The notes under the pieces are model-generated. The model was not told the origin of the DNA, made no database searches, and saw nothing but the letters and a program-made list of their open reading frames with translations. Shown here in pieces: positions 1 through 7,304 of a DNA stretch of 22,700 nucleotides. Made by a program: the position numbers and the translations under genes. Positions within the stretch are counted from its first letter, which is position 1. Each line of letters begins with the position of its first letter. This DNA is from an uncultured Eubacteriales bacterium. Its GTDB lineage: Bacteria; Bacillota; Clostridia; Monoglobales; Monoglobaceae. The stretch lies in the NCBI GenBank assembly GCA_958352815.1, contig CATWQA010000035.1:1-22700 (forward strand), in the 5' to 3' direction.

Positions 1-54
1 GGGGAAAACCGACGGCGCTCGGGGCGGAGGCGGCGAGCGCAATTGGGCGGGCGA
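1..54. repeat. GC-rich dispersed repeat, left-edge copy
   Basis: This is the cut-off end of a dispersed GC-rich element. The first 30 bases are identical to 22381-22410, and similarity continues, with one extra base in the other copy, to about base 52. A third copy in the opposite orientation lies at 5156-5282, where it is split by a 92-bp insert. No coding capacity is evident. Confidence 0.8.
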
Positions 55-60
55 ACAAAA

Positions 61-369
61 GGTAGAGCCTTTATTAAAATGGGTGTCTTACGGCAGAGTA
101 CCTGCTGCGCCGGTACAAGCTTGTGAAAAGTTATTTGCATTTTTTCGGTATATCCTTATTTTTCAATATAATTTCTCATAAATCTTAAAGAATTTTTTAA
201 GAAAACTCCTGTTTTTTTGTTATCGGGCGTAACGGTTTATATTGTGTATTATATTGGTACGGTACACTATATATTCCGATTTTTTTTAAATATTCAGTTT
301 TCAATTTCCAACAAATTACGATTTTATTGTGCAATTTATAAAATTGGGGAAAATATTGAAAAAAAGTAC
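61..369. other. AT-rich region upstream of mraZ, no gene seen
   Basis: This stretch is very AT-rich and holds no ORF with a ribosome binding site, family resemblance or plausible codon use. The open frames crossing it run through the mraZ promoter and read as random AT-rich translation. A weak hairpin with CTTAAA and TTTAAG arms lies near 184-201. It is probably the upstream boundary of the dcw transcription unit. Confidence 0.6.
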
Positions 370-398
370 TTGCATAAAACCCGGGATTGTAGTAGAAT
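370..398 (+). promoter_or_regulatory. Sigma-A type promoter of the dcw cluster
   Basis: TTGCAT (370-375) and TAGAAT (393-398) are separated by exactly 17 bp. Each hexamer differs from consensus at a few positions. The start site would fall near 405, at the first repeat of the MraZ operator, and the leader to mraZ would be about 100 nt. Confidence 0.7.
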
Positions 399-405
399 GT
401 ACATA

Positions 406-435
406 AAGTGGGTTGAAGTGTATCGAAGTGTATCA
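406..435 (+). promoter_or_regulatory. MraZ operator: three 10-bp direct repeats
   Basis: Three consecutive 10-bp units begin with AAGTG at 406, 416 and 426 (AAGTGGGTTG, AAGTGTATCG, AAGTGTATCA). MraZ is known to bind arrays of short direct repeats of the GTGG/AAAGTG type, spaced one helical turn apart, upstream of its own gene. The site sits at or just after the predicted start of transcription, as expected for autoregulation of the dcw operon. Confidence 0.75.
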
Positions 436-503
436 AAATACCATTGATAATGAATAGAAATCCCAAACCCGACTTGAAATTACTGCGAAAGGAATGAACA
501 AAG

Positions 504-911
504 GTGCTGATAGGCGAATATATGCAGACTGTTGACGCGAAGTTCAGAGTTAATATTCCCTCGGGCTTCAGAGCCGATTTGGGTCAGACCTTTGTTGTTG
601 CCAAGGGAATAAACTGCATTTCGGTTTATCCCAGAGATGAGTGGATCAGGTTTTTGGAGAGCCTTACCGATATGAAAAAGCTCAGGTTTTTCTCGGCGGG
701 CTCTAAGGAATGCGAGCTTGACACTCAGGGCAGAATAGTAATACCCCAAAACTTGCGGGATTACATCGGGCTTAAAAAGGAGATTGCCGTTATCGGCGCA
801 TTTAAGCACGTTGAGATTTGGAACAGGGATAAGTGGATTGAGTACTTTGATGACGAGGACTACAGCGCCGAGAATATTGAAGAGATAATGAAGCAGGAAG
901 AGTTTATTTAA
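504..911 (+). CDS. mraZ: Transcriptional regulator MraZ
   Basis: The 135-residue protein matches MraZ, the DNA-binding regulator that opens most dcw clusters. It has two copies of the SpoVT-AbrB-type half domain. The first starts with GEY at residues 4-6 and continues to the basic D-K-x-R segment near residues 11-15. The second holds the DTQGRIVIPQNLR motif near residues 70-82. Start choice: GTG at 504 gives the conserved GEY placement, and AAAGGA lies about 10 bases upstream. An ATG at 494 is out of frame. The length is slightly below the usual 140-150. It lies 15 nt upstream of rsmH and just downstream of the three-repeat operator, so autorepression of the cluster is likely. Confidence 0.93.
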   Translation: MLIGEYMQTVDAKFRVNIPSGFRADLGQTFVVAKGINCISVYPRDEWIRFLESLTDMKKLRFFSAGSKECELDTQGRIVIPQNLRDYIGLKKEIAVIGAFKHVEIWNRDKWIEYFDDEDYSAENIEEIMKQEEFI

Positions 912-926
912 GAACGGCTGGTTTTT

Positions 927-1862
927 ATGGAGTTTAATCATATTTCTGTATTGTTGGAGGAAAGCGTTGACGCTCTTAGGGTGAAGCCCGACGGAGTGTA
1001 TGTTGACGGAACTCTGGGCGGAGGCGGACACTCCTCTCTTATATGCGAAAGGCTGGGAGAGGGAGGAACCCTGATAGGGATTGACCGTGACGCAACGGCC
1101 ATTGCTGCTGCAAAAGCAAGGCTTGAGGGTCAAAAATGCAGGAGAATATACGTCCATGATAACTTCTTTAATATAAAGGCAATACTTGATAGCCTGGGGG
1201 TTTCTCAAATAGACGGGGCAATCTTGGACTTGGGTGTTTCCTCGCCCCAGCTTGACGTGGCGGAGCGGGGGTTCAGCTATAATTCCGACGCCCGCCTTGA
1301 CATGAGAATGAACCGAGAGGACAGTCTTGACGCGTACCGCGTTGTAAACGAGTATTCTCAAGATGAGCTCAGGCGCATTCTCTTTTCCTACGGGGAGGAG
1401 AAAAATGCGTCAAAAATCGCCGCCAACATAGTAAAGGCAAGGGAACAAAAACCCATTGAGACGACCTTTGAGCTGAGCGAGATAATAAAGCGGTCGTTTC
1501 CGCCCAAAAAACGGTACGGAGACAAGCACCCCGCCAAGAGGAGCTTTCAGGCAATAAGGATTGAGGTAAACCATGAGCTGGAGGGTCTTGATAGGGCTGT
1601 GGAGGACTTTGTCGAAGCTTTAAAGCCCGGCGGGATTTTGGCGGTTATAACATTTCATTCACTGGAGGACAGAATAGTTAAAAACACCTTCGGCAAGCTA
1701 AAGACGGGCTGCACCTGCCCCAAGGAGTTCCCGGTCTGCGTATGCGGGAACAAGCCGAAGATTAAACTTGTAAACAAGAAGCCCATAGTGGCGGAGGAAA
1801 GAGAGCTTAAAGGCAACAACAGAGCTCACAGTGCGAAGCTGAGGGTTGCCGAAAAGCTGTAA
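927..1862 (+). CDS. rsmH: 16S rRNA (cytosine-1402-N4)-methyltransferase RsmH
   Basis: The 311-residue protein is RsmH (MraW), a SAM-dependent enzyme that N4-methylates C1402 in the P-site region of 16S rRNA. The SAM-binding loop DGTLGGGGHS lies near residues 28-37. GAILDLGVSSPQLD is near residue 100, and AVITFHSLEDRIVK is near residue 240. The length is typical of the family. A four-Cys cluster (CTCPKEFPVCVC) near residues 263-274 matches clostridial relatives. Its position after mraZ is the canonical dcw order. It has no strong Shine-Dalgarno sequence and starts 15 nt after the mraZ stop, so coupling to mraZ translation is likely. Confidence 0.96.
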   Translation: MEFNHISVLLEESVDALRVKPDGVYVDGTLGGGGHSSLICERLGEGGTLIGIDRDATAIAAAKARLEGQKCRRIYVHDNFFNIKAILDSLGVSQIDGAILDLGVSSPQLDVAERGFSYNSDARLDMRMNREDSLDAYRVVNEYSQDELRRILFSYGEEKNASKIAANIVKAREQKPIETTFELSEIIKRSFPPKKRYGDKHPAKRSFQAIRIEVNHELEGLDRAVEDFVEALKPGGILAVITFHSLEDRIVKNTFGKLKTGCTCPKEFPVCVCGNKPKIKLVNKKPIVAEERELKGNNRAHSAKLRVAEKL

Positions 1863-1886
1863 TATATTTCAGAAAGGGGTGGCGGA

Positions 1887-2780
1887 GTGCCTACTAAGCA
1901 GAAAACTCAATACAGGTACAGCAGACAAGCCTCTGCGAGGGGCAACAGAAGCAATCGCTCCGATACTCGCGGCGCTGCGCCAAACTTAAAAAATAACAGA
2001 GATTACAGGAGCTCCGAGCCCTACTATAATAATACATATTCCTCAAGACAGGCGGAGTATGACTACCGCGCAAGGAATTATGAGCCGAGACAGAGTTCCC
2101 AAAGAGCATATACCGACAGCAGGACGAGCTATGCTCAAAGAAGCTATACCGTGGACAGGACAAGCGACTATAGAGAGGATAGGACGAGTTACGCTCCGAG
2201 AAGCTATACCGACAGCGGGACAAGTTACACTCCGAGAAGCTATACCGACAGCAGGACAAGCTACGCTCCGAGAAGCTATACAGACAGCAGAACCGGCTAT
2301 ACAAGCAACAGCGTAAGCTATGCCCCAAGGGAGCGCTCTGCCGCCTATGTGCCGAGAGAGCATGTGAGAACTTATGCCCCGGGGGATTATGCGGCGGCTC
2401 CTGCCCCTGTGAGGACGGCGGAGCCCAAGGTTCGGGTTTTGACCGAGGGAGAACGGCGGGCAAATAAGAGAAAGTTCAAGGCAAGGATTAAGGCTATTGC
2501 CGCAATAGGAATAGTATTCTTTATGTGCCTGGCAATGCTGTACGGTCAAGCGGCCATATTCGGCAAAAATCAGGAGATAGAGTCCCTTGAGTCGGAGTAC
2601 GGTAAGGTTTTGGTTACAAACGAGGGTATACAGGCGGAGATTGATAAGTCTATTGAGCTGGGCAATTTGGAGTCCATAGCGAAAAACCGCCTCGGTATGA
2701 TAAGTCCCGATTCCTCCCAGGTGTTCTATGTTGATATGGGAGCAAAGGATGAGGTTGTTAGATCGTCGTCCTCAAAATAA
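1887..2780 (+). CDS. ftsL: FtsL-type septum protein with long repetitive cytoplasmic tail
   Basis: The 297-residue protein is placed as FtsL by position and topology. A membrane segment spans about 201-225. It is followed by a heptad-like coiled coil (about 226-262) and the AKNRLGM segment typical of FtsL/DivIC ends. FtsL bridges FtsQ/DivIB and the FtsW-PBP pair at the septum. It is odd in size: FtsL is usually 90-130 residues, whereas here about 200 cytoplasmic residues precede the membrane. They are Arg/Ser/Tyr-rich, with a degenerate 12-residue repeat at about 72-148. The GTG start at 1887 is supported by AAAGGGGTG just upstream. Identity as FtsL rests on context and topology, since sequence conservation in this family is low. 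Confidence 0.8.
   Translation: MPTKQKTQYRYSRQASARGNRSNRSDTRGAAPNLKNNRDYRSSEPYYNNTYSSRQAEYDYRARNYEPRQSSQRAYTDSRTSYAQRSYTVDRTSDYREDRTSYAPRSYTDSGTSYTPRSYTDSRTSYAPRSYTDSRTGYTSNSVSYAPRERSAAYVPREHVRTYAPGDYAAAPAPVRTAEPKVRVLTEGERRANKRKFKARIKAIAAIGIVFFMCLAMLYGQAAIFGKNQEIESLESEYGKVLVTNEGIQAEIDKSIELGNLESIAKNRLGMISPDSSQVFYVDMGAKDEVVRSSSSK
2100..2330 (+). repeat. Degenerate 36-bp tandem repeat inside ftsL
   Basis: About six imperfect copies of a 36-bp unit encode versions of SYTDSRTSYAPR. The third to sixth copies are closest to each other (near 2190-2300), which suggests recent slippage or unequal crossover. The repeat encodes a basic, tyrosine-rich disordered segment on the cytoplasmic side. Confidence 0.85.
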
Positions 2781-2894
2781 GTTGAAAAAAGTAAGTTGAA
2801 AGCTGTTATTAACAGGGGCAGACTTTAATATACTTTTACAGAGAATGGCGGCCTGAACTCCGGTCGCCTTATGTGATTTTATGGAGGATTAAGC

Positions 2895-5141
2895 ATGGCA
2901 GACAGAACAGTCAAAAAGAGAAAGAAACCTTCCCGAATAATGGTGATGGCTCTCTGCTTCACGGTGGCGTTTACCGCGTTGATTTTCCGCGTGGGCTGGC
3001 TTCAGATTGTTCGGGGAAAGGATTTGTCGCGGGAGGCTCTTGACCAGCAGACCAGCGACAATACGGTCAGCGCCAAGCGAGGCAATATATATGACAGAAA
3101 TTACAAGGTGCTGGCGACCAACAGCACCGTTGAAACCATAAGCATAACCCCGGAAACGGTGAGAAGTTCCATCGAGAAAAAGGGTCTAACAGTGGACGAG
3201 GTTTCTTCCAGAATTGCAGACATTTTGGGACTGGAAAAGGAAAATGTTAAGGATAAAATCTCAAAGACAATTCAGAACGAAACCTTAAAGAAAAAGGTTG
3301 ATAAGACCACGGCGGACACCCTCAGGCAGTACGTTACGGCAACAGGCTTAAGCGGAGTTGTGTTCACCGAGGATGTAAAGCGGTACTATCCCTACAACAA
3401 CTTTGCTGCGCAGGTTATCGGCTTCTGCGGCACGGATAATCAGGGCTTAGAGGGCATAGAGAGCATATATGACGAGGAGCTCAGCGGCGTGCCCGGCAGA
3501 GTTGTTTCCGCAAGGGAGTCCACCGGTCTTGAAAGCAATAACGGCTATGAGAACTATATTGCCGCTCAGGACGGAAACAGCGTTGTTCTCACCATTGACG
3601 AGACAATCCAGAGCTACGTTCAGAAAAACCTGGAGGCAGCGGCGGCGGATAACAAGGTCGCTGAGGGAGCGGCGGCAATCGTTATGGACGTGAATACAGG
3701 CGAAATTCTCGCCATGTGCACCGAGCCGGACTACGACCTGAACGCGCCCTTTGAGATAACCGACTCAATCGAAGAAAAATACCCGGGAATAAGAGAAGAG
3801 CTTGAAAATCTCGAGGGAGAGGAGTATAATAATAGATTATCAGAGGTAATGCAGACTGTTCGGCGGAACAAGGCTGTGGTTGACTCCTATGAGCCCGGCT
3901 CCACCTTTAAGTCGGTAACCGCGTCTATTGCTCTGGATACGGGGGCTTGCTCCTTAAGCGACACCTTTAGCTGCGGCGGTTCCTACACCGTTGCGGACAG
4001 AACAATCAGGTGCGCCAACACTTCGGGACACGGCACGCAAGACTTTGCGCAAGCGGTTCAAAATTCCTGTAACCCCGCCTTTATACAGATTGGTCAGAAA
4101 ATGGGCAAGGACAGGTTTATCACCGGTATGAATGCCTTTGGATTTTTCCAAAAGACGGGTATAGAAATCCCCGGCGAATCGTCGGGCTTGGGCTTTACCA
4201 AGGACAGCATGACCGATGTTGACCTTGCCACAACCGCATTCGGTCAGTCCATAACCGTAACGCCTCTGCAGATGGTGGCGGCGGTAAGTGCGGTTGCCAA
4301 CGGCGGAACTCTTATGAAGCCTCATATTGTAAAACAGGTTGTAAATTCGGATATGGGTATTGTGGAAAACGTGGAGCCCGAGACGGTGCGTCAGGTTATT
4401 TCAAGTGAGACCAGCAAGGAAATGTGCAATATACTGGAGTCTGTTGTATCTGTGGGCGGCGGTAAGAACGCCTATCTTGCAGGCTACAGAATTGCCGGCA
4501 AGACAGGTACTTCGGAGAAATACCCCAGAGGAAATAATAAGTACGTGGCGTCCTTTATCGGCTTTGCCCCGGCAGACGACCCGCAGGTGGTCTGCCTGGT
4601 TATCCTTGACGAGCCCAACGGAGACTCTTACTACGGCGGAACAATCGCAGCTCCCGTTGTCAGAGATATTTTGGGGGAGACCCTGCAATACCTGGGCGTT
4701 GAACCTAAGTACACCTCGGACGAGGAGGAGTATGTGGACGTGGAAATCCCCGACGTTACGGGAATGACCAAGTCGGACGCGGGAATTGTTCTTGATGAGA
4801 GCGGTCTTAACGTGAAGTTCAGCGGGGACAGCGACGTGGTGGTTGACCAAATCCCCAAGGCGCACACAAAGGCAACCCAGGGCAGCACCGTCGTGCTGTA
4901 CACCGAGGGAACAAAGGCTGCAAGAACCGTTGCGGTTCCCAATGTTATAGGGCAGACTCCTGCGGCGGCAAACGCAACCCTTGTGGACAACGGGCTTAAC
5001 GCCAAAATCAAGGGTGTGTCCAAATCAGGGCAGAATGCAACGTGTATCGGTCAGTCCCCCGTTGAGGGAACCATGGTTGAGCCCGGCACGGTGGTAACCC
5101 TGAACTTCAGATATGACGAATCGGAAACAACAAATGATTAG
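2895..5141 (+). CDS. Class B penicillin-binding protein, SpoVD/FtsI type, with two PASTA domains
   Basis: The 748-residue transpeptidase cross-links septal or cortex peptidoglycan. It has a basic N-terminus, a membrane anchor at about 14-36, a dimerisation domain with the R-G-N-I-Y-D motif near residues 61-66, and the transpeptidase core. The active serine is in STFK (336-339), the SxN motif is SCN (391-393) and the KTG motif is 536-538. Two PASTA domains follow at about 613-672 and 677-742. The ATG at 2895 is preceded by TGGAGGATT. B. subtilis SpoVD has one PASTA domain and vegetative PbpB has two, so two domains and the dcw location leave FtsI and SpoVD both possible. Only one such gene is present here. 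The 113-nt gap from ftsL holds a hairpin near 2848-2869 but no clear terminator. Confidence 0.93.
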   Translation: MADRTVKKRKKPSRIMVMALCFTVAFTALIFRVGWLQIVRGKDLSREALDQQTSDNTVSAKRGNIYDRNYKVLATNSTVETISITPETVRSSIEKKGLTVDEVSSRIADILGLEKENVKDKISKTIQNETLKKKVDKTTADTLRQYVTATGLSGVVFTEDVKRYYPYNNFAAQVIGFCGTDNQGLEGIESIYDEELSGVPGRVVSARESTGLESNNGYENYIAAQDGNSVVLTIDETIQSYVQKNLEAAAADNKVAEGAAAIVMDVNTGEILAMCTEPDYDLNAPFEITDSIEEKYPGIREELENLEGEEYNNRLSEVMQTVRRNKAVVDSYEPGSTFKSVTASIALDTGACSLSDTFSCGGSYTVADRTIRCANTSGHGTQDFAQAVQNSCNPAFIQIGQKMGKDRFITGMNAFGFFQKTGIEIPGESSGLGFTKDSMTDVDLATTAFGQSITVTPLQMVAAVSAVANGGTLMKPHIVKQVVNSDMGIVENVEPETVRQVISSETSKEMCNILESVVSVGGGKNAYLAGYRIAGKTGTSEKYPRGNNKYVASFIGFAPADDPQVVCLVILDEPNGDSYYGGTIAAPVVRDILGETLQYLGVEPKYTSDEEEYVDVEIPDVTGMTKSDAGIVLDESGLNVKFSGDSDVVVDQIPKAHTKATQGSTVVLYTEGTKAARTVAVPNVIGQTPAAANATLVDNGLNAKIKGVSKSGQNATCIGQSPVEGTMVEPGTVVTLNFRYDESETTND

Positions 5142-5155
5142 AACGTGAAAATAAA

Positions 5156-5282
5156 TTCGCCCACCCAATTGCGCTCTGTCGGCAACAACTTAGGTTTATT
5201 ATTGACATTGCATACTTTGTGCAAAGTGGAATAATAAGAGCCATCCCACTTCAAGAAGTGGGGTCACAGCCGCCTCCGCCCC
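5156..5282 (-). repeat. Dispersed GC-rich repeat split by a 92-bp insert
   Basis: Read against the reverse complement of 1-60, bases 5156-5176 match with a single mismatch over 21. Bases 5269-5282 match the next 14 positions exactly, and weaker similarity continues to about 5292. The 92 bases between (5177-5268) are absent from the copies at 1-54 and 22381-22435. This is therefore an interrupted copy of the same element in the opposite orientation. Confidence 0.75.
5177..5268. mobile_element. 92-bp palindrome-bearing insert, possible non-autonomous element
   Basis: The segment is precisely absent from two paralogous copies of the surrounding repeat. It begins TGTCGGC and ends GGTCACA, with no evident target-site duplication. 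It contains the palindrome ACTTTGTGCAAAGT (5214-5227) and a strong hairpin with arms CCCACTTC and GAAGTGGG and an AA loop (5245-5262) about 6 bases from its right end. Subterminal hairpins without target duplication fit derivatives of IS200/IS605-like (HUH transposase) elements. That assignment is inference, and no transposase is present. A TTGACA at 5202 has no well-spaced -10 partner. Confidence 0.45.
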
Positions 5283-5325
5283 AAACCCCGTCAATGGAAT
5301 TTGATGTGGCAAAATGGGGCGGACA

Positions 5326-5389
5326 GCAAGCACGGTAGGTCGCCGTAGGCGACACGTGAGGCGCGCAGTCCCCGCCGCTTTAGCGGCAC
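5326..5389 (+). repeat. Left 64-bp inverted repeat flanking murE
   Basis: This segment is the reverse complement of 7171-7234 with only three mismatches in 64 positions. It contains two small hairpins: GTCGCC/GGCGAC with loop GTA, and GCCGC/GCGGC with loop TTTA. All three mismatches between the copies fall in these loops. With its partner it encloses the whole murE gene. Confidence 0.9.
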
Positions 5390-5523
5390 AACAAAATTAC
5401 CGTAATAATCGGCGCCGGATGAGCCGGCGCACATAAAAAATCTCTTATCGTTCTTTGCTCCGCAGATAAGAGACTTCAATTATTAATACATGCCGAGGCG
5501 GAGCGGCAGAACGGAGATTTTTT
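5390..5523 (+). promoter_or_regulatory. murE leader with two hairpins
   Basis: GCGCCGG and CCGGCGC (5412-5430) form a hairpin with a 5-base loop, followed by an A-rich run. TCTCTTATC and GATAAGAGA (5441-5473) form a second, with a 15-base loop. Neither has a following T-run that would make a plus-strand terminator. CGGAGATT precedes the murE ATG. No known riboswitch class was recognised. Confidence 0.5.
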
Positions 5524-6969
5524 ATGATCCTTTCAGATTTGCTTAAAGATGTAAACGTGAAAAAGAACGCCGGGGTCGGCGGTATAAAAGTCGGCGGTAT
5601 TAGTTATGACTCAAGAAAGGTGAAGCCGGGAGACGTTTTCGTGTGCATAACGGGCTTTGAGGCAGACGGCCACAAGTACGCCAGAAGCGCAGTGGAAAGC
5701 GGAGCCGTGGCTGTGGTGGCAGAGCACGATATGCCCACCGTTGACGTGCCCTGCATTGTTGTGAAGAACACCAGAATGGCAATGGCGCAGATGGCTGCCG
5801 CTTACTATGACTACCCCTTTAAGAAGTTTAATCTTATAGGCATAACGGGCACCAACGGAAAGACCACTACAACCTATTTGATAAAGGCGATTCTTGAACA
5901 TTTGGGTAAAAAGGTGGGGCTCATCGGCACAAACCAGAACATGATAGGGGATGAGGTTATCCCAACTGCCAGAACAACTCCCGACTCGCTGGAGCTAATG
6001 GAGCTCTTTGACCGCATGGCGTCCCGAGGAGCGGAGTATGTGGTTATGGAGGTCTCCTCCCACGCTCTGGCTCTTGACAGGGTAACGGCGTGCACCTTTG
6101 ACGTAGGCGCCTTTACCAACATAACCCAGGATCATTTGGACTTCCATAAGACAATGGAGGAATATCTGGCCGCCAAGAGCATACTGTTTAATATCTGCAA
6201 AAACGGCGTTATAAATAAGGATGACAGCAGAAGCGGCTTCCTTTTGGAAAACGCCAAGTGCGATAATATAATAACCTACGGAATAAAGAGCGACTGTGAT
6301 CTCAAAGCGGATAACATCAGCCTTAATCAGGACGGGGTTGAATTTGATATAAGCTTTAACGGGGAAAACGGTCGGGTGGAGCTGCCCATACCGGGAGAAT
6401 TTTCGGTGTATAACGCCATGACCGCCATAGGCTGTTGCCTGGCGGACGGCTTTGCATTAAAGGACGTTATAGACGGCCTCCACAGCGCAAAGGGCGTTAA
6501 GGGCAGAATTGAGATAGTTAATACTCCGGGAACGGACTACACTGTTATAATCGACTATGCTCACACTCCCGACGGCCTGCTTAACGTTATAAACGCAATC
6601 AGAGGCTTTGCCAAGGGCAGAATTGTAACCCTGTTCGGCTGCGGCGGAGACAGGGACGCAACCAAACGCCCCATAATGGGCAAAATTGCAGGAGAGCTGT
6701 CGGATTTCTGCGTTGTGACCAGCGATAACCCCAGAACCGAGGATCCGGAAAAGATAATCGAGCAGGTGGTTGAGGGCGTTAAGGAAACCGATTGCGAATA
6801 CGTGGTTATAACCAACAGATTTCTGGCAATTGAATATGCACTTGACCACGCGCAAAAAAATGATATAATATTGTTAGCGGGAAAAGGTCATGAGACTTAC
6901 CAAGTTTTGGGAACAGACACAATTCAGTTTGACGAGAGGGAGATAGTCCAAAAGCTTTTAGGCTGTTGA
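5524..6969 (+). CDS. murE: UDP-MurNAc-L-Ala-D-Glu--diaminopimelate ligase MurE
   Basis: The 481-residue cytoplasmic ATP-dependent ligase adds the third residue of the peptidoglycan stem peptide. The ATP loop GTNGKTTTT is at residues 109-117. The lysine expected to be carbamylated is K218 in YLAAKS, and VSSHALALDR follows near 178-186. DNPR at 401-404 is the signature of meso-diaminopimelate-adding enzymes, rather than the lysine-adding type. The length is typical. A GGAG ribosome binding site lies about 8 bases before the ATG. Unusually for this cluster, murE sits alone between two repeat-rich gaps (382 and 335 nt) and inside a pair of 64-bp inverted repeats. Confidence 0.97.
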   Translation: MILSDLLKDVNVKKNAGVGGIKVGGISYDSRKVKPGDVFVCITGFEADGHKYARSAVESGAVAVVAEHDMPTVDVPCIVVKNTRMAMAQMAAAYYDYPFKKFNLIGITGTNGKTTTTYLIKAILEHLGKKVGLIGTNQNMIGDEVIPTARTTPDSLELMELFDRMASRGAEYVVMEVSSHALALDRVTACTFDVGAFTNITQDHLDFHKTMEEYLAAKSILFNICKNGVINKDDSRSGFLLENAKCDNIITYGIKSDCDLKADNISLNQDGVEFDISFNGENGRVELPIPGEFSVYNAMTAIGCCLADGFALKDVIDGLHSAKGVKGRIEIVNTPGTDYTVIIDYAHTPDGLLNVINAIRGFAKGRIVTLFGCGGDRDATKRPIMGKIAGELSDFCVVTSDNPRTEDPEKIIEQVVEGVKETDCEYVVITNRFLAIEYALDHAQKNDIILLAGKGHETYQVLGTDTIQFDEREIVQKLLGC

Positions 6970-6978
6970 GTGTTATTT

Positions 6979-7083
6979 CCGCCTTTTGCAAAAAGCGGAT
7001 AAATGCGCTCGGGGCTGCACGCCCCAATCGGTTTGCCCGAAGGGCAAGACGATCCCGCCCGGGTCTGGCGGGCGGAATTGGGC
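6979..7083. repeat. Multi-hairpin GC-rich repeat after murE
   Basis: CCGC-TTTT-GC-AAAA-GCGG (6979-6998, with one mismatch) comes first, 9 bases after the murE stop. It is followed by GGGGC/GCCCC (7011-7025), TTGCCC/GGGCAA with loop GAA (7033-7047) and CCCGCC/GGCGGG (7054-7072). CCCAAT (7023-7028) can pair with ATTGGG (7077-7082) around the last two. The style matches the multi-hairpin elements near 22246 and 22338. No T-run follows, so it is not a clear intrinsic terminator. Confidence 0.6.
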
Positions 7084-7170
7084 TAGGCGATTTGCCAAAG
7101 TATTCAATTTAAACAGAATATATGGGTTTAGGATAAAAAGCAAATGTTTGCATTAACCTTGCAAATAAAT

Positions 7171-7234
7171 GTGCCGCCGAAGCGGCGGGGACTGCGCGCC
7201 TCACGTGTCGCCTGCGGCGACCTACCGTGCTTGC
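7171..7234 (-). repeat. Right 64-bp inverted repeat flanking murE
   Basis: This is the inverted partner of 5326-5389, with 61 of 64 positions matching. The loops here, read in the orientation of the left copy, are GCA and TTCG instead of GTA and TTTA. The stems are unchanged. Confidence 0.9.
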
Positions 7235-7237
7235 AAT

Positions 7238-7289
7238 CGCCTTTTTGCAAAAGGCGCAAAGTCGTGAAAAATCATTAGATTTTTCACGA
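7238..7289 (+). promoter_or_regulatory. Two hairpins just upstream of the murF ribosome binding site
   Basis: CGCCTTTT/AAAAGGCG with loop TGC (7238-7256) is followed by a perfect 12-bp stem, TCGTGAAAAATC and GATTTTTCACGA with loop ATTA (7262-7289). The second stem ends 2 bases before the murF Shine-Dalgarno AAGGAGG (7291-7297). Such a structure could shield the 5' end of a murF message or act as an operator palindrome. There is no T-run for termination. Confidence 0.55.
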
Positions 7290-7304
7290 AAAGGAGGAAA
7301 CAAT

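Noticed and set aside
217..447. Plus-strand 76-residue frame upstream of mraZ
   Set aside because: It has a TTG start and no ribosome binding site, overlaps the mraZ promoter and operator, and has random AT-rich composition.
480..1361. Long minus-strand frame opposite mraZ and rsmH
   Set aside because: It is a shadow of two well-recognised genes and shows no family motifs or start signals.
5202..5236. Promoter inside the 92-bp insert
   Set aside because: TTGACA is perfect, but no -10 box lies at 16-18 bp; AATAAT lies at about 22 bp.
5390..5523. Riboswitch or T-box in the murE leader
   Set aside because: Hairpins are present, but no known conserved core, T-box motif or terminator/antiterminator pair was recognised.
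7227..7304. Longer murF start
   Set aside because: It would run through two perfect hairpins and the Shine-Dalgarno AAGGAGG. The ATG at 7305 has ideal spacing and aligns with the family start.
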